NCBI GenBank assembly: GCA_013372875.1
Contig: JABXIW010000299.1
Span: forward strand, 1-22,813
From: Gammaproteobacteria bacterium
GTDB taxonomy: Bacteria > Pseudomonadota > Gammaproteobacteria > Enterobacterales > Kangiellaceae
Length of the DNA: 22,813 nt
Reading direction: 5' to 3'
Shown: piece by piece, positions 1 to 6,521 of the stretch
Layout of the letters: every line of letters starts with the position of its first letter
Numbering within the stretch: position 1 is the first letter of the stretch
Position numbers and translations under genes: made by a program
Notes under the pieces: model-generated
Told to the model about the DNA's origin: nothing
Seen by the model: the letters and a program-made list of their open reading frames with translations, nothing else
Database searches by the model: none

Positions 1-444
1 AAAGTACGTCGTATCTACGGTGTATTAGAGCGTCAATTCCGTAACTACTATAAAGAAGCAGATCGTTTAAAAGGTGCTACAGGTGGTAACTTGTTACAGC
101 TTTTAGAATCTCGCTTAGATAACGTTGTTTACCGTATGGGTTATGCTGCTACGCGTGGCGAAGCTCGTCAATTGGTAAGCCACAAAGCAATCTTAGTGAA
201 TGGCAAATCAGTAAACATCCCTTCTTACGTAGTTAAGTCTGAAGATGTGGTTTCTGTGCGTGAAAAATCTCAAAAGCAAGCTCGTATTACTGCTGCTTTA
301 GAATTGGCTGCACAGCGTGATAAGCCAGAATGGATTGATATTGATGCAAAGAAAATGGAAGGAACTTTCAAGCGTATGCCTGAGCGTTCTGAGTTAGATG
401 CAAGCATCAACGAAAACCTAATTGTGGAGCTTTACTCTAAGTAA
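1..444 (+). CDS. rpsD: 30S ribosomal protein S4, 5' end missing
   Basis: This is the C-terminal 147 residues of S4, a primary 16S rRNA-binding protein that starts assembly of the 30S body and in enterobacteria also represses the alpha operon. The frame is open from base 1, so the gene begins upstream; the family is about 206 aa, which means roughly 59 residues are missing. The start reads [17 protein letters not shown], followed by the S4 RNA-binding domain with [20 protein letters not shown] and the ending NLIVELYSK, all near-identical to E. coli S4. It lies 111 bp upstream of rpoA in the conserved alpha-operon order. Codon use is biased as expected for a highly expressed gene. Identification is certain; only the start is unseen. 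Confidence 0.98.
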   Translation, partial: KVRRIYGVLERQFRNYYKEADRLKGATGGNLLQLLESRLDNVVYRMGYAATRGEARQLVSHKAILVNGKSVNIPSYVVKSEDVVSVREKSQKQARITAALELAAQRDKPEWIDIDAKKMEGTFKRMPERSELDASINENLIVELYSK

Positions 445-460
445 TCCATAATGGTTTAAT

Positions 461-499
461 GCGCAAAGCCTGAGAGTTTTTACTATCAGGCTTTTGTGC
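461..499 (+). other. Hairpin between rpsD and rpoA
   Basis: AAGCCTGA at 466-473 pairs with TCAGGCTT at 486-493. The stem extends outward through GCGCA (461-465) with one bulged T and one G-U pair, around a 12-nt loop. No clean T-run follows the 3' arm, so it is not a canonical intrinsic terminator. An attenuator, an RNA-processing site or a transcript-stabilising stem would all fit. The pairing is seen directly; the role is inferred. Confidence 0.45.
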
Positions 500-555
500 G
501 TTTAGTAACTTAGGTTATTTATAACGAATTTTTTAATCCTTAGAAGAGGGATATT

Positions 556-1536
556 ATGTCAGCTACTGAATTTCTAACTCCGCGTCAAATTAAGGTTGAG
601 TCTAACGAAGGCACTAAAGCTCGCGTTATTTTGGAACCTTTTGAGCGTGGTTTTGGACACACTTTAGGTAATTCTCTTCGTCGTATTTTGTTGTCATCTA
701 TGCCTGGTGCGGCGGTAACTGAAGTTGAAATCGACGGCGTTCTTCACGAGTACTCTGCAATTGAAGGTGTACAAGAAGACGTAATTGATATCCTTTTGAA
801 CCTAAAAGGTTTGGCTGTTCTTCTTGAAGATAAAGAAGAAGCGACTTTAACTTTGCAAAAGAAAGGTGAAGGCGTTGTAACAGCTGCTGATATCGAAGAA
901 GTTGCTGGTGCGGAAGTAGTGAACAAAGATCACTATATCGCGACTTTGAACAAAGGCGGTGCTTTAAGCATGCGTATCAATGTTCGTCTAGGTCGTGGTT
1001 ATGAAGCATCGAATACACGTAAATTACCAGAAGGCGAAGATAAGCCAATTGGTGTTTTACACGTAGATTCTTCTTTCAGCCCAATGAAAAAAGTTTCATA
1101 CACGGTCGAAGCGGCTCGTGTAGAGCAGCGTACTAACTTAGATAAGCTAGTATTGGATTTAGAAACTAACGGTACTATCGATCCTGAAGAAGCAATTCGT
1201 CGTAGCGCGACTATTCTTCAAGAGCAATTGGCTGCCTTCGTTGACTTGAAAGACGAAAAGCAAGCTGAGCCAGAGAAAGAAGAACCAGAAGTTGATCCGA
1301 TTCTATTGCGTCCAGTTGACGATCTAGAATTAACAGTACGTTCTGCTAACTGTTTGAAAACTGAGAATATCCATTACATTGGTGACTTAGTACAACGCAC
1401 TGAAGTTGAGCTTCTTAAAACACCTAACTTAGGTAAGAAGTCATTAACTGAAATCAAAGACGTACTAGCTTCTCGTGGCTTGTCTTTAGGTATGCGTTTA
1501 GAGAATTGGCCGCCATCAAGTATCCTAGAAGGTTAA
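556..1536 (+). CDS. rpoA: RNA polymerase alpha subunit
   Basis: The alpha subunit dimerises to nucleate assembly of RNA polymerase and uses its C-terminal domain to contact UP elements and activators. The 326 aa compare with 329 in E. coli. The N-terminal domain (about 1-235) carries the dimerisation signature [17 protein letters not shown] at 32-48. A short acidic linker (about 236-247) leads to the C-terminal domain, where [18 protein letters not shown] starts at 261; R262 corresponds to the DNA-contacting R265 of E. coli. The ATG is preceded by an AGAAGAGGG Shine-Dalgarno sequence at good spacing. It lies downstream of rpsD and is closed by a strong terminator at 1567-1596. Confidence 0.99.
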   Translation: MSATEFLTPRQIKVESNEGTKARVILEPFERGFGHTLGNSLRRILLSSMPGAAVTEVEIDGVLHEYSAIEGVQEDVIDILLNLKGLAVLLEDKEEATLTLQKKGEGVVTAADIEEVAGAEVVNKDHYIATLNKGGALSMRINVRLGRGYEASNTRKLPEGEDKPIGVLHVDSSFSPMKKVSYTVEAARVEQRTNLDKLVLDLETNGTIDPEEAIRRSATILQEQLAAFVDLKDEKQAEPEKEEPEVDPILLRPVDDLELTVRSANCLKTENIHYIGDLVQRTEVELLKTPNLGKKSLTEIKDVLASRGLSLGMRLENWPPSSILEG

Positions 1537-1566
1537 TCCCTAGGAGCTAGATAGCCAAAAATTAAT

Positions 1567-1596
1567 AAGGCTCTAATTATTTAGAGCCTTGTTTTT
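1567..1596 (+). terminator. Intrinsic terminator after rpoA
   Basis: AAGGCTCTAA (1567-1576), loop TTAT and TTAGAGCCTT (1581-1590) form a perfect 10-bp stem. It is followed by GTTTTT. This is a textbook Rho-independent terminator and separates rpoA from rplQ, which share one transcript in E. coli. Confidence 0.85.
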
Positions 1597-1611
1597 AAAG
1601 AAGTAATTTTC

Positions 1612-1761
1612 ACTTTGTTGATTATTTTATTCATGGAAACCTAAGTGTTTCTGAAATAATCTAAGCGCGGAAAATTGGCTTAGTACGCGGCGAAAGTGTT
1701 TTGAAAAATCTGAGTTTAGCTAATCTAAATGATGATCTTTTCAAAACACTTTCAACAAAGT
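1612..1761 (+). promoter_or_regulatory. Inverted-repeat-rich leader region of rplQ
   Basis: This non-coding stretch between the rpoA terminator and rplQ is packed with complementary segments. A perfect 16-bp inverted repeat (GAAAGTGTTTTGAAAA at 1692-1707, complement at 1738-1753) encloses a small TTTAG/CTAAA stem (1715-1719 with 1725-1729). An outer 10-bp pair, ACTTTGTTGA (1612-1621) with TCAACAAAGT (1752-1761), partly shares bases with the inner arm. ACTTT/AAAGT at 1748-1752 and 1757-1761 can also close locally. CTAAGC (1661-1666) can pair with GCTTAG at 1678-1683 or at 1779-1784. The competing helices suggest a conformational leader RNA or an operator controlling L17 synthesis. The repeats are seen; the function is inferred. 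I could not place a confident promoter. Confidence 0.45.
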
Positions 1762-1845
1762 AATAAGGTAATTTAACAGCTTAGAAAGTTTTTGTAGTAC
1801 TAAAGCAGGCTACAATTAAATAGAGTTATTAAAGAGGAACTCAAT

Positions 1846-2244
1846 ATGCGTCATCGTAAATCAGGTCGTCAATTAAACCGTAACAGCTCACACCGTAAGG
1901 CTATGTTCAAAAACATGACTGCGTCATTAATTGAACATGAATTAATTCGTACTACTTTGCCAAAAGCAAAAGAGTTACGTCGTGTTGCTGAGCCACTAAT
2001 CACTTTAGCGAAAAACGATACAGTTGCTAATCGTCGTTTGGCGTTTGCTCGTATCCGTAACAATGCTGCAGTAGCAAAGTTATTCGCTGAATTAGGCCCT
2101 CGTTACCAAGAGCGCCCAGGTGGTTACTTGCGTATTTTGAAGTGTGGTAACCGTCCAGGTGACAACGCTCCAATGGCATACGTTGAATTAGTTGACCGCC
2201 CAGTGATCGAAGAAGATTTTGAAGAAGAAGCTGGCGAAGAATAA
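1846..2244 (+). CDS. rplQ: 50S ribosomal protein L17
   Basis: L17 is a component of the 50S subunit near the peptide exit tunnel region. The 132 aa open with [20 protein letters not shown], the L17 hallmark, and contain [14 protein letters not shown] and [23 protein letters not shown] short acidic tail ([11 protein letters not shown]) makes it slightly longer than the 127-aa E. coli protein. AAAGAGGAACTCAAT before the ATG supplies a good Shine-Dalgarno sequence. The gene keeps its classical place after rpoA but is separated by 309 bp, a terminator and an inverted-repeat-rich region, so it is probably transcribed at least partly from its own promoter. A GC-rich terminator follows. Confidence 0.98.
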   Translation: MRHRKSGRQLNRNSSHRKAMFKNMTASLIEHELIRTTLPKAKELRRVAEPLITLAKNDTVANRRLAFARIRNNAAVAKLFAELGPRYQERPGGYLRILKCGNRPGDNAPMAYVELVDRPVIEEDFEEEAGEE

Positions 2245-2271
2245 TCTTTGCTAATTTCTTTTGAGAAATTC

Positions 2272-2298
2272 AAAAAGCCGGCTATTGCCGGCTTTTTA
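2272..2298. terminator. Bidirectional terminator, rplQ versus DUF3149 gene
   Basis: AAAAAGCCGGC (2272-2282), loop TATT and GCCGGCTTTTT (2287-2297) form an 11-bp stem with A/T flanks, so it can terminate transcription from either strand. The stop codon of the convergent small gene lies in its right arm. A second small stem, AATTTCT/AGAAATT (2253-2259 with 2264-2270), sits just before it. Confidence 0.85.
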
Positions 2299-2430
2299 TT
2301 TATTAGGCTTCTCGCCAGATTTTTTGATAAATAACCAAATGAAAAATACCGCCATACCTAAGATAAATAGAATGACTATGGCGCTCATAATGCCAAATTC
2401 GTTACCTAATAACTCTTTGATTAGTTCCAT
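2296..2430 (-). CDS. DUF3149-like single-pass membrane microprotein (44 aa)
   Basis: This gene is short enough to be easily missed. The ATG at 2430 has a near-perfect Shine-Dalgarno GGAGGT (2441-2436) 5 nt upstream. The product starts MELIKELLGNEFGIMSAIVI, then has one hydrophobic helix of about 22 residues (about residues 14-35, ending in FFIWLF) and a short basic tail IKKSGEKPNK. Size, the N-terminal LLGNEFG segment and a single transmembrane helix followed by lysines resemble the DUF3149 family of proteobacterial microproteins, whose function is unknown. It converges on rplQ across a shared terminator, and an FNR-like box lies about 60 bp upstream of its start. Family assignment is from memory of the pattern; the coding call rests on the ribosome-binding site and composition. 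Confidence 0.78.
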   Translation of the reverse strand: MELIKELLGNEFGIMSAIVILFILGMAVFFIWLFIKKSGEKPNK

Positions 2431-2483
2431 AATAAACCTCCGAATACTTTAGTTGTATCCTAACAGGAACTATTGGCTGGAAT

Positions 2484-2497
2484 TTGACCAAGATCAA
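2484..2497. promoter_or_regulatory. FNR/Anr-type box upstream of the DUF3149-like gene
   Basis: TTGACCAAGATCAA is an imperfect dyad that fits the FNR/Anr pattern TTGAY-N4-RTCAA at every fixed position. It is centred near 2490.5, 60 bp upstream of the ATG at 2430. On the minus strand a TAGGAT hexamer (2462-2457) lies 21 bp downstream of the box, close to class II FNR activator geometry. The match is seen; oxygen-responsive control is inferred. Confidence 0.45.
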
Positions 2498-2507
2498 GTA
2501 GAGTTAA

Positions 2508-3137
2508 TTAAAAGTCTTTGATATGCAAAATATAACCTTCAAACTTGTTGGGCTCAGTGGCATACCATTCTAGATATTCGGTTTTGAAGTGCTTTTGACA
2601 TTTATCAACAAGCTGATAAAAGGGTTCACGCCCGGGGTCAGCAAATACAATATTTTTAACCCCTGCTTTCAATGCGCGTTTAAATAGTTTGAAGTGGATA
2701 TCGGTAAACTGATCCCAAAAGCAAATATCGGCTCCAATTAACAAATCAAACTTTGCTAGCTCTTTCTTTTTTAGTTTCTCAAAAGGCTTGCGTAGTGTTT
2801 TTACCTTTACTTGATTGATCTCGGCTTGGGCTTCAAGGAAGGGAAAAACGTCCTCATCGATGTCAACCCCTGTAACTTTGGCATTAGCGTTTTCAGCGCA
2901 AAAGATCCCCGCTGGTCCCCAACCACAGCCCAATTCCATGACTTTTGCATTAGGCTTTAATAAATGCTGATGCAGCAAATAGTCCATGATTAAAAAGCTG
3001 GAGTCCCAAGTTTTATGACCGTGAACGCTTGGAACGTAAATTTCTTCTAGATCTTTGACAGTGGGGTGATCATTTTCGAATAAAAAGATTCCATAGGCTT
3101 GAAACAGCTTTGATTCTTGTTCAGCGACTTGAGGCAT
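2508..3137 (-). CDS. Class I SAM-dependent methyltransferase
   Basis: This 209-aa protein has a Rossmann-type methyltransferase core. Motif I is VMELGCGWGPAGIF at 66-79, the acidic motif II is VTGVDIDED at 88-96, and FDLLIGADICFWD at 130-142 fits motif IV. The N-terminal 60 residues lack a domain I recognise. The general layout recalls the METTL/lysine-methyltransferase-like group (Methyltransf_16), but the substrate cannot be told from sequence. It starts 5 bp after the DUF1232 gene, so the two are probably co-transcribed. The ribosome-binding site before the ATG is weak, consistent with translational coupling. It acts in the cytoplasm, as no signal or transmembrane segment is visible. Confidence 0.85.
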   Translation of the reverse strand: MPQVAEQESKLFQAYGIFLFENDHPTVKDLEEIYVPSVHGHKTWDSSFLIMDYLLHQHLLKPNAKVMELGCGWGPAGIFCAENANAKVTGVDIDEDVFPFLEAQAEINQVKVKTLRKPFEKLKKKELAKFDLLIGADICFWDQFTDIHFKLFKRALKAGVKNIVFADPGREPFYQLVDKCQKHFKTEYLEWYATEPNKFEGYILHIKDF

Positions 3138-3142
3138 AGGTT

Positions 3143-3526
3143 TTAATCGATAATTTGCGTTTCTGGATCTTTAGATTTTTTAAAGAACTTATCAAGTTTT
3201 ATTTGCGCCATTTCAACATGCTCATCTTTGATTGAGCTGGTAACGGTAGAAAAGGCTAAGGCTAAAGCGCCCAAGTCGTCCATCCAACCGCCTGGTAGAA
3301 TATCCGGGATCAAATCGACAGGTAGAATAAAGTAGCCTAAAGCACTAAGGATAATGCTTTTATGCTTGGCTGGAGTGTCCGAATCTTTCATGCAGTAGTA
3401 CATGATCAAAGACTTCTCCACCGTCTCCTTACCAATCTTGATGGCAAAATGCTTAGTTTTTTGCCAAAAAGATTCATCCGAATAGTGCTCTTGATAATCT
3501 TCTGTTGAGTTTGATTTGTCGCTCAT
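3143..3526 (-). CDS. DUF1232 (YkvA-type) protein
   Basis: The central part of this 127-aa protein carries the DUF1232 signature, LGYFILPVDLIPDILPGG at 63-80, followed by MDDLGALALAF. It is a compact hydrophobic hairpin that probably associates with the membrane. The first 30 residues are polar and the C-terminal end is lysine-rich and charged. The family is widespread in bacteria and has no established function. ATCAGGATTATT before the ATG provides an AGGA ribosome-binding site. It is the first gene of a two-gene unit with the methyltransferase, and an extended -10 element lies about 85 bp upstream. Confidence 0.88.
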   Translation of the reverse strand: MSDKSNSTEDYQEHYSDESFWQKTKHFAIKIGKETVEKSLIMYYCMKDSDTPAKHKSIILSALGYFILPVDLIPDILPGGWMDDLGALALAFSTVTSSIKDEHVEMAQIKLDKFFKKSKDPETQIID

Positions 3527-3950
3527 AATAATCCTGATAGCAATTTATGTTTTTATGATGGAGACAACCCGCACAAATAACAAGTTCGGTACAGGAGATT
3601 TGACAGAAATTTATAGCACAAAATAACTGTTTAAATATCTGACGCAAACGAACACAAATCAATGGTTTAAAGCTCATACTTTAGAAAGTTGTCAGTCAAT
3701 ATCAAGTAAATAGCGCCTGTAGGTTTAAAACTGTAAACATATCTAACATATTGATTTTGATGCAAAAATGACTTGTGTTGCTACATGGTTCACAAGCCGA
3801 TGAAAAGATGAAAATGTCACTTGAGGCTTCATGCTTAATTAATTAGTGTGATTATTCTTGAGTTCTTGTAGGGTTAATTGGCCCGATTTAATTAAAGATA
3901 ACACCAAGGATTTGAGGGAATAAAATAATTTTTCTTTAGGAGATAATTTA
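3527..3950. other. Divergent intergenic region, 424 bp
   Basis: This AT-rich spacer lies between the minus-strand DUF1232 gene and the plus-strand lipoprotein gene and should hold both promoters. I see the extended -10 for the DUF1232 gene (3610-3618), a TAAAAT hexamer at 3920-3925 with no good -35, and a GGAG ribosome-binding site near 3939-3942 for the lipoprotein. Small dyads such as GTTTA/TAAAC (around 3722-3738) and an AAGCC/GGCTT pair (around 3794 and 3824) are unremarkable. I find no RNA gene or convincing small ORF. Confidence 0.5.
3610..3618 (-). promoter_or_regulatory. Possible extended -10 promoter for the DUF1232-methyltransferase unit
   Basis: On the minus strand TGC-TATAAA (3618-3610) matches the extended -10 pattern TGn-TATAAT with 5 of 6 hexamer bases. 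No good -35 is visible, which extended -10 promoters tolerate. Transcription would start near 3603, leaving a leader of about 77 nt. Confidence 0.35.
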
Positions 3951-4484
3951 ATGGTTAAAAAAATAATGCTAGGTGGCCTTGTCTTGTCTGCAGCTTTTCT
4001 AACTGGCTGCGAAGTTGACGGCAAAGTTACAGGCGGTGGCACAATGCACTCTGCTGGTGGTGATGGCAAAACAGTCTTTTCTTTTAACGGTCAACGTTGC
4101 CCAGATAACAGTGGTGAATCTACTACTAAGGGCCAAGTTACTTTTCATGACAAAACTGCGATCGACTTTGAATCTGTAGGCGGTGTTGACTTTCATGGCA
4201 CTATGACCAATGCAGCTTTTTGTTCGCCTGAAATCGATGAAGAGGGCGTTGAGTGTCGTTGTAGTGAGAACCAGTTCCAAATTGAGTTTGCATACCGCTC
4301 TACAAATAACCAGGCTGCTGGGGAAGGCGAAGGTATAGCTTGTTTATTAGACTTTGGTAAAGGCAACGATATTCACGGTGCAGCGGTTATTCAAGTTGAG
4401 TCAGGGCCATATAATGGATACGTCAATGTTGGCGCCATGAATGGCCAGGTTAATGTTAAAGAATGCCCTGGTAAGTCAGAGTAA
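3951..4484 (+). CDS. Putative lipoprotein of unknown function, paired with a protease
   Basis: The 177-aa product begins with a lipoprotein signal: KK at 3-4, a hydrophobic stretch, and lipobox FLTGC with the lipidated Cys at 20. The rest is glycine- and polar-rich with six further cysteines, probably disulfide-bonded in the periplasm or on the outer membrane. Segments such as KVTGGGTMHSAGG, TVFSFNGQ and GQVTFHDK recall a beta-rich repeat seen in secreted bacterial proteins (VTGGG...FxFN...GxxTYxD), but I cannot assign a family firmly. The ATG follows TTTAGGAGATAATTTA. It ends 24 bp before the subtilase start, so the two are likely co-transcribed; this hints at a role with the protease, as substrate, tether or inhibitor, without proving it. 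Confidence 0.8.
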   Translation: MVKKIMLGGLVLSAAFLTGCEVDGKVTGGGTMHSAGGDGKTVFSFNGQRCPDNSGESTTKGQVTFHDKTAIDFESVGGVDFHGTMTNAAFCSPEIDEEGVECRCSENQFQIEFAYRSTNNQAAGEGEGIACLLDFGKGNDIHGAAVIQVESGPYNGYVNVGAMNGQVNVKECPGKSE

Positions 4485-4495
4485 TCAAACTTGAA

Positions 4496-4501
4496 AAGGA
4501 G
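4496..4501 (+). promoter_or_regulatory. Shine-Dalgarno deciding the protease start
   Basis: AAGGAG lies 7 nt before the ATG at 4509. It overlaps the codons after an in-frame TTG at 4491. This fixes the protease start at 4509 rather than 4491. Confidence 0.8.
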
Positions 4502-4508
4502 AACTAGA

Positions 4509-5792
4509 ATGAAAAAATCACTAATAAGTTTAGCTGTATTAACAGCAACAGGTTTGAGTGCTTCAGCAGGGGTAGCAGGCGACTTAGGTAAAAATTTGCA
4601 GAATAGTCGCTTTGTGATTGAGTACAAACCCGGAGCTCGTGATGCTGTGATAGAAGCTGTTGCTAATGCAGGTGCTACTATAAAAGCCGATTTGGTAAAT
4701 TATGAATCAATTGCGATTGAAATTAATTCTTTAGATTCGATCAGCGGTTTAAGAAAAAACAGTAATATTGCTAGCATAGAAGCGGATGCTATTCGTAGTT
4801 TTGGTCCAGTTGGAGCAAAAGAGCTTGCGAGCCACACCGATGACCCGATTGCTAATCTAAACCCACAATATTCTTATGGCATTCACATGGTGCAAGGCGA
4901 TGAGTTGTATATGGCTGCTGCAGATAGCGGGGTCAAAGTTTGTGTAATGGATACTGGCTACGACATTGGTCATCCTGATTTACCTTTCGCCAATGTTGAT
5001 GGGACTAATGACCCTGGCGCTGGGTATTGGGGAGATTACTTTAATCACTACCATGGAACTCACGTTGCTGGAACTATTGCAGCTAAAGGCGATAATGGTA
5101 TTGGAGTTGTCGGTGTTATTGCAAATGCAGAAGATTCTGTACCTTTATTTATTGCAAAAGTTTTCGATAATGATGGAGGGTTTGCTTACTCTTCTGGCAT
5201 CGTTGGCGCTTTAGACGCTTGTATCGAAGCGGGTGCTAATGTGATCAATATGAGCTTAGGTGGTTCTTTAGAATCAAAACTTGAAAAACGAGCCTTTGAG
5301 CGCGCTCGCAAGAATGGTGTTTTATCCATTGCGGCAGCGGGTAATGACGGTAATTCAACGCATAGCTATCCTGCGTCGTATGATTCAGTCATGTCAGTAG
5401 GTGCGGTCGATATCAATAAAGATATTGCAGATTTTTCGCAAAATACTTCACAAGTTGAGATCTCAGCACCAGGTGTTCAAATTTTATCGACGGATACTAG
5501 AGCCGAATGGGGTGGTAATGAAGATATTGCTTATTGGGTATTAAGTGGTACTTCTATGGCAACGCCGCACGTTTCAGGCGTGGCGGCATTGGTTTGGAGC
5601 CATTATCCACAATGCTCTAACTATGATATTCGCACTGCTCTTAAAAATTCAGCAGAAGATTTAGGAGAAAGTGGTAATGACTATGCTTATGGCGCAGGCC
5701 TAGTGCAAGCAAAAGCAGCTTATGATTATTTGGCTGCTAATGGTTGTAGCGGAAATAGCTGTAAGGGTAAGGAGTGCGATCCAGCAAAATAA
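4509..5792 (+). CDS. Secreted subtilisin-like (S8) serine protease
   Basis: This is a 427-aa preproprotease. A signal peptide covers about 1-23 (KK, then a hydrophobic stretch to GVAG). An inhibitor I9-like prodomain follows (about 33-95: RFVIEYKPGA to IASIEADAIR). The peptidase S8 domain then has the full triad: Asp148 in VCVMDTG, His182 in HGTHVAGT and Ser349 in GTSMATPHVSG, with the oxyanion Asn279 in AAAGNDGN. It should therefore be active and exported. The C-terminus ends in a cysteine-spaced tail (C413, C418, C423), and C369 lies just beyond the active-site helix. The ATG at 4509 has AAGGAG 7 nt upstream; an upstream TTG at 4491 is rejected. It follows the lipoprotein gene by 24 bp and ends in a terminator at 5810-5836. 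Natural substrate unknown. Confidence 0.95.
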   Translation: MKKSLISLAVLTATGLSASAGVAGDLGKNLQNSRFVIEYKPGARDAVIEAVANAGATIKADLVNYESIAIEINSLDSISGLRKNSNIASIEADAIRSFGPVGAKELASHTDDPIANLNPQYSYGIHMVQGDELYMAAADSGVKVCVMDTGYDIGHPDLPFANVDGTNDPGAGYWGDYFNHYHGTHVAGTIAAKGDNGIGVVGVIANAEDSVPLFIAKVFDNDGGFAYSSGIVGALDACIEAGANVINMSLGGSLESKLEKRAFERARKNGVLSIAAAGNDGNSTHSYPASYDSVMSVGAVDINKDIADFSQNTSQVEISAPGVQILSTDTRAEWGGNEDIAYWVLSGTSMATPHVSGVAALVWSHYPQCSNYDIRTALKNSAEDLGESGNDYAYGAGLVQAKAAYDYLAANGCSGNSCKGKECDPAK

Positions 5793-5809
5793 TCTTTGCC
5801 GTAAAACAG

Positions 5810-5836
5810 AAAAGGCAACCTATGGTTGCCTTTTTT
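5810..5836. terminator. Terminator after the protease gene
   Basis: AAAAGGCAACC (5810-5820), loop TAT and GGTTGCCTTTT (5824-5834) make an 11-bp stem followed by more T. The A-run on the left lets it serve the convergent minus-strand receiver-like gene as well. Confidence 0.85.
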
Positions 5837-5850
5837 AAGGCTTTTAATAG

Positions 5851-6402
5851 TTACTGCACTTCGGTTAAGAAGTCCTTCTGATGTTCATAACTACTTAATG
5901 AGCGCGCTAACTTGTGTTGCAATTCTTGAATTGAGTTAGAGCTAGCAGCGTGCTTTTGCACTAGGTTATCTGCAGCGTCGGTATATTTTGCTAGAGTTTC
6001 AGAAAGTCCGACCAATTGTTGATGACTAAAATGGATGTTTTTATTCAATAATAGTCGTTTACAAAAGTCGATTAACTCGGTTTTTTGAAAAGGTGCGGTA
6101 AAAAAATTCTCGATGCCTTGCTTATATACCCATTCGCGCAGCGAGACGCTATCGCTGTCCGAATAAATGCACAATTGAGTATTTGCGCTGATAGAGCGTT
6201 TAATTTTTCTGACCGCGGGATAGCCAAGAGCATTATTAAGCGAAACCAAAACCAAACCAACCGAACCACTTTCTTTTGCAATAAAGGCATCGGCTTCTTG
6301 ACTGGAATTCACATGATGTAGAATGCAGCCAGCCAATTTTAATTCTTGTAATATGTCTGCTAGATAGGCTTTGTCGTCATCTAGCAACAATAATTTATTC
6401 AT
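5851..6402 (-). CDS. Receiver-like protein lacking the phosphoacceptor Asp
   Basis: This 183-aa protein starts like a response-regulator receiver: MNKLLLLDDDKAYLADIL, with the acidic cluster at 8-10. The beta3 strand LVLVSLNN has Ser54 where the phosphorylated Asp should be. The usual Lys before Pro-Phe in beta5 is Ala103 (FTAPF), and the Thr/Ser site reads IYSDSDS (79-85). Two of the conserved phosphorylation residues are thus gone. About 60 residues after the receiver form a helical, probably coiled-coil tail (HQQLVGLSETLAKY, QELQHKLARSLSSYEHQ) with no DNA-binding or enzymatic domain. Family knowledge says such pseudo-receivers act by protein contact, not phosphorylation. No sensor kinase is adjacent. 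The partner is unknown. Confidence 0.8.
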   Translation of the reverse strand: MNKLLLLDDDKAYLADILQELKLAGCILHHVNSSQEADAFIAKESGSVGLVLVSLNNALGYPAVRKIKRSISANTQLCIYSDSDSVSLREWVYKQGIENFFTAPFQKTELIDFCKRLLLNKNIHFSHQQLVGLSETLAKYTDAADNLVQKHAASSNSIQELQHKLARSLSSYEHQKDFLTEVQ

Positions 6403-6432
6403 AAATTACAGTATGTTACCGTTAGAAATATG

Positions 6433-6438
6433 AGTATA
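6433..6438 (-). promoter_or_regulatory. Possible -10 for the receiver-like gene
   Basis: The minus-strand hexamer TATACT (6438-6433) matches 5 of 6 consensus -10 bases and would give a leader of about 24 nt. No clear -35 is visible, so support is modest. Confidence 0.3.
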
Positions 6439-6473
6439 CTTTAACATTGTTAAGTTAGGATGAATGAAAAGAT

Positions 6474-6482
6474 TGTTAAAAT
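6474..6482 (+). promoter_or_regulatory. Possible extended -10 promoter for the SLT-like lipoprotein gene
   Basis: TGT-TAAAAT (6474-6482) fits an extended -10 with 5 of 6 hexamer bases. It implies a start near 6489 and a leader of about 33 nt before the TTG start codon. The -35 is poor. Confidence 0.35.
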
Positions 6483-6521
6483 CGTAAGCAAATCTTTTTA
6501 ATTTTGTGAGGTAAAACAACT

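Noticed and set aside
1692..1753. Perfect inverted repeat as a MITE or IS remnant
   Set aside because: Only 62 bp long, no target-site duplication seen, and no second copy in the window. A leader structure is simpler, though a genome-wide copy search would settle it.
2261..2452. Plus-strand 63-codon ORF after rplQ
   Set aside because: It overlaps the rplQ terminator, has no ribosome-binding site, and is the antisense shadow of the microprotein gene, which has GGAGGT.
3474..3677. 67-codon minus-strand ORF upstream of the DUF1232 gene
   Set aside because: It overlaps the DUF1232 gene in another frame, has irregular composition and no ribosome-binding site.
4491..4508. TTG at 4491 as the protease start
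   Set aside because: The AAGGAG Shine-Dalgarno sequence lies inside this stretch and points to the ATG at 4509, which also gives a normal signal peptide.
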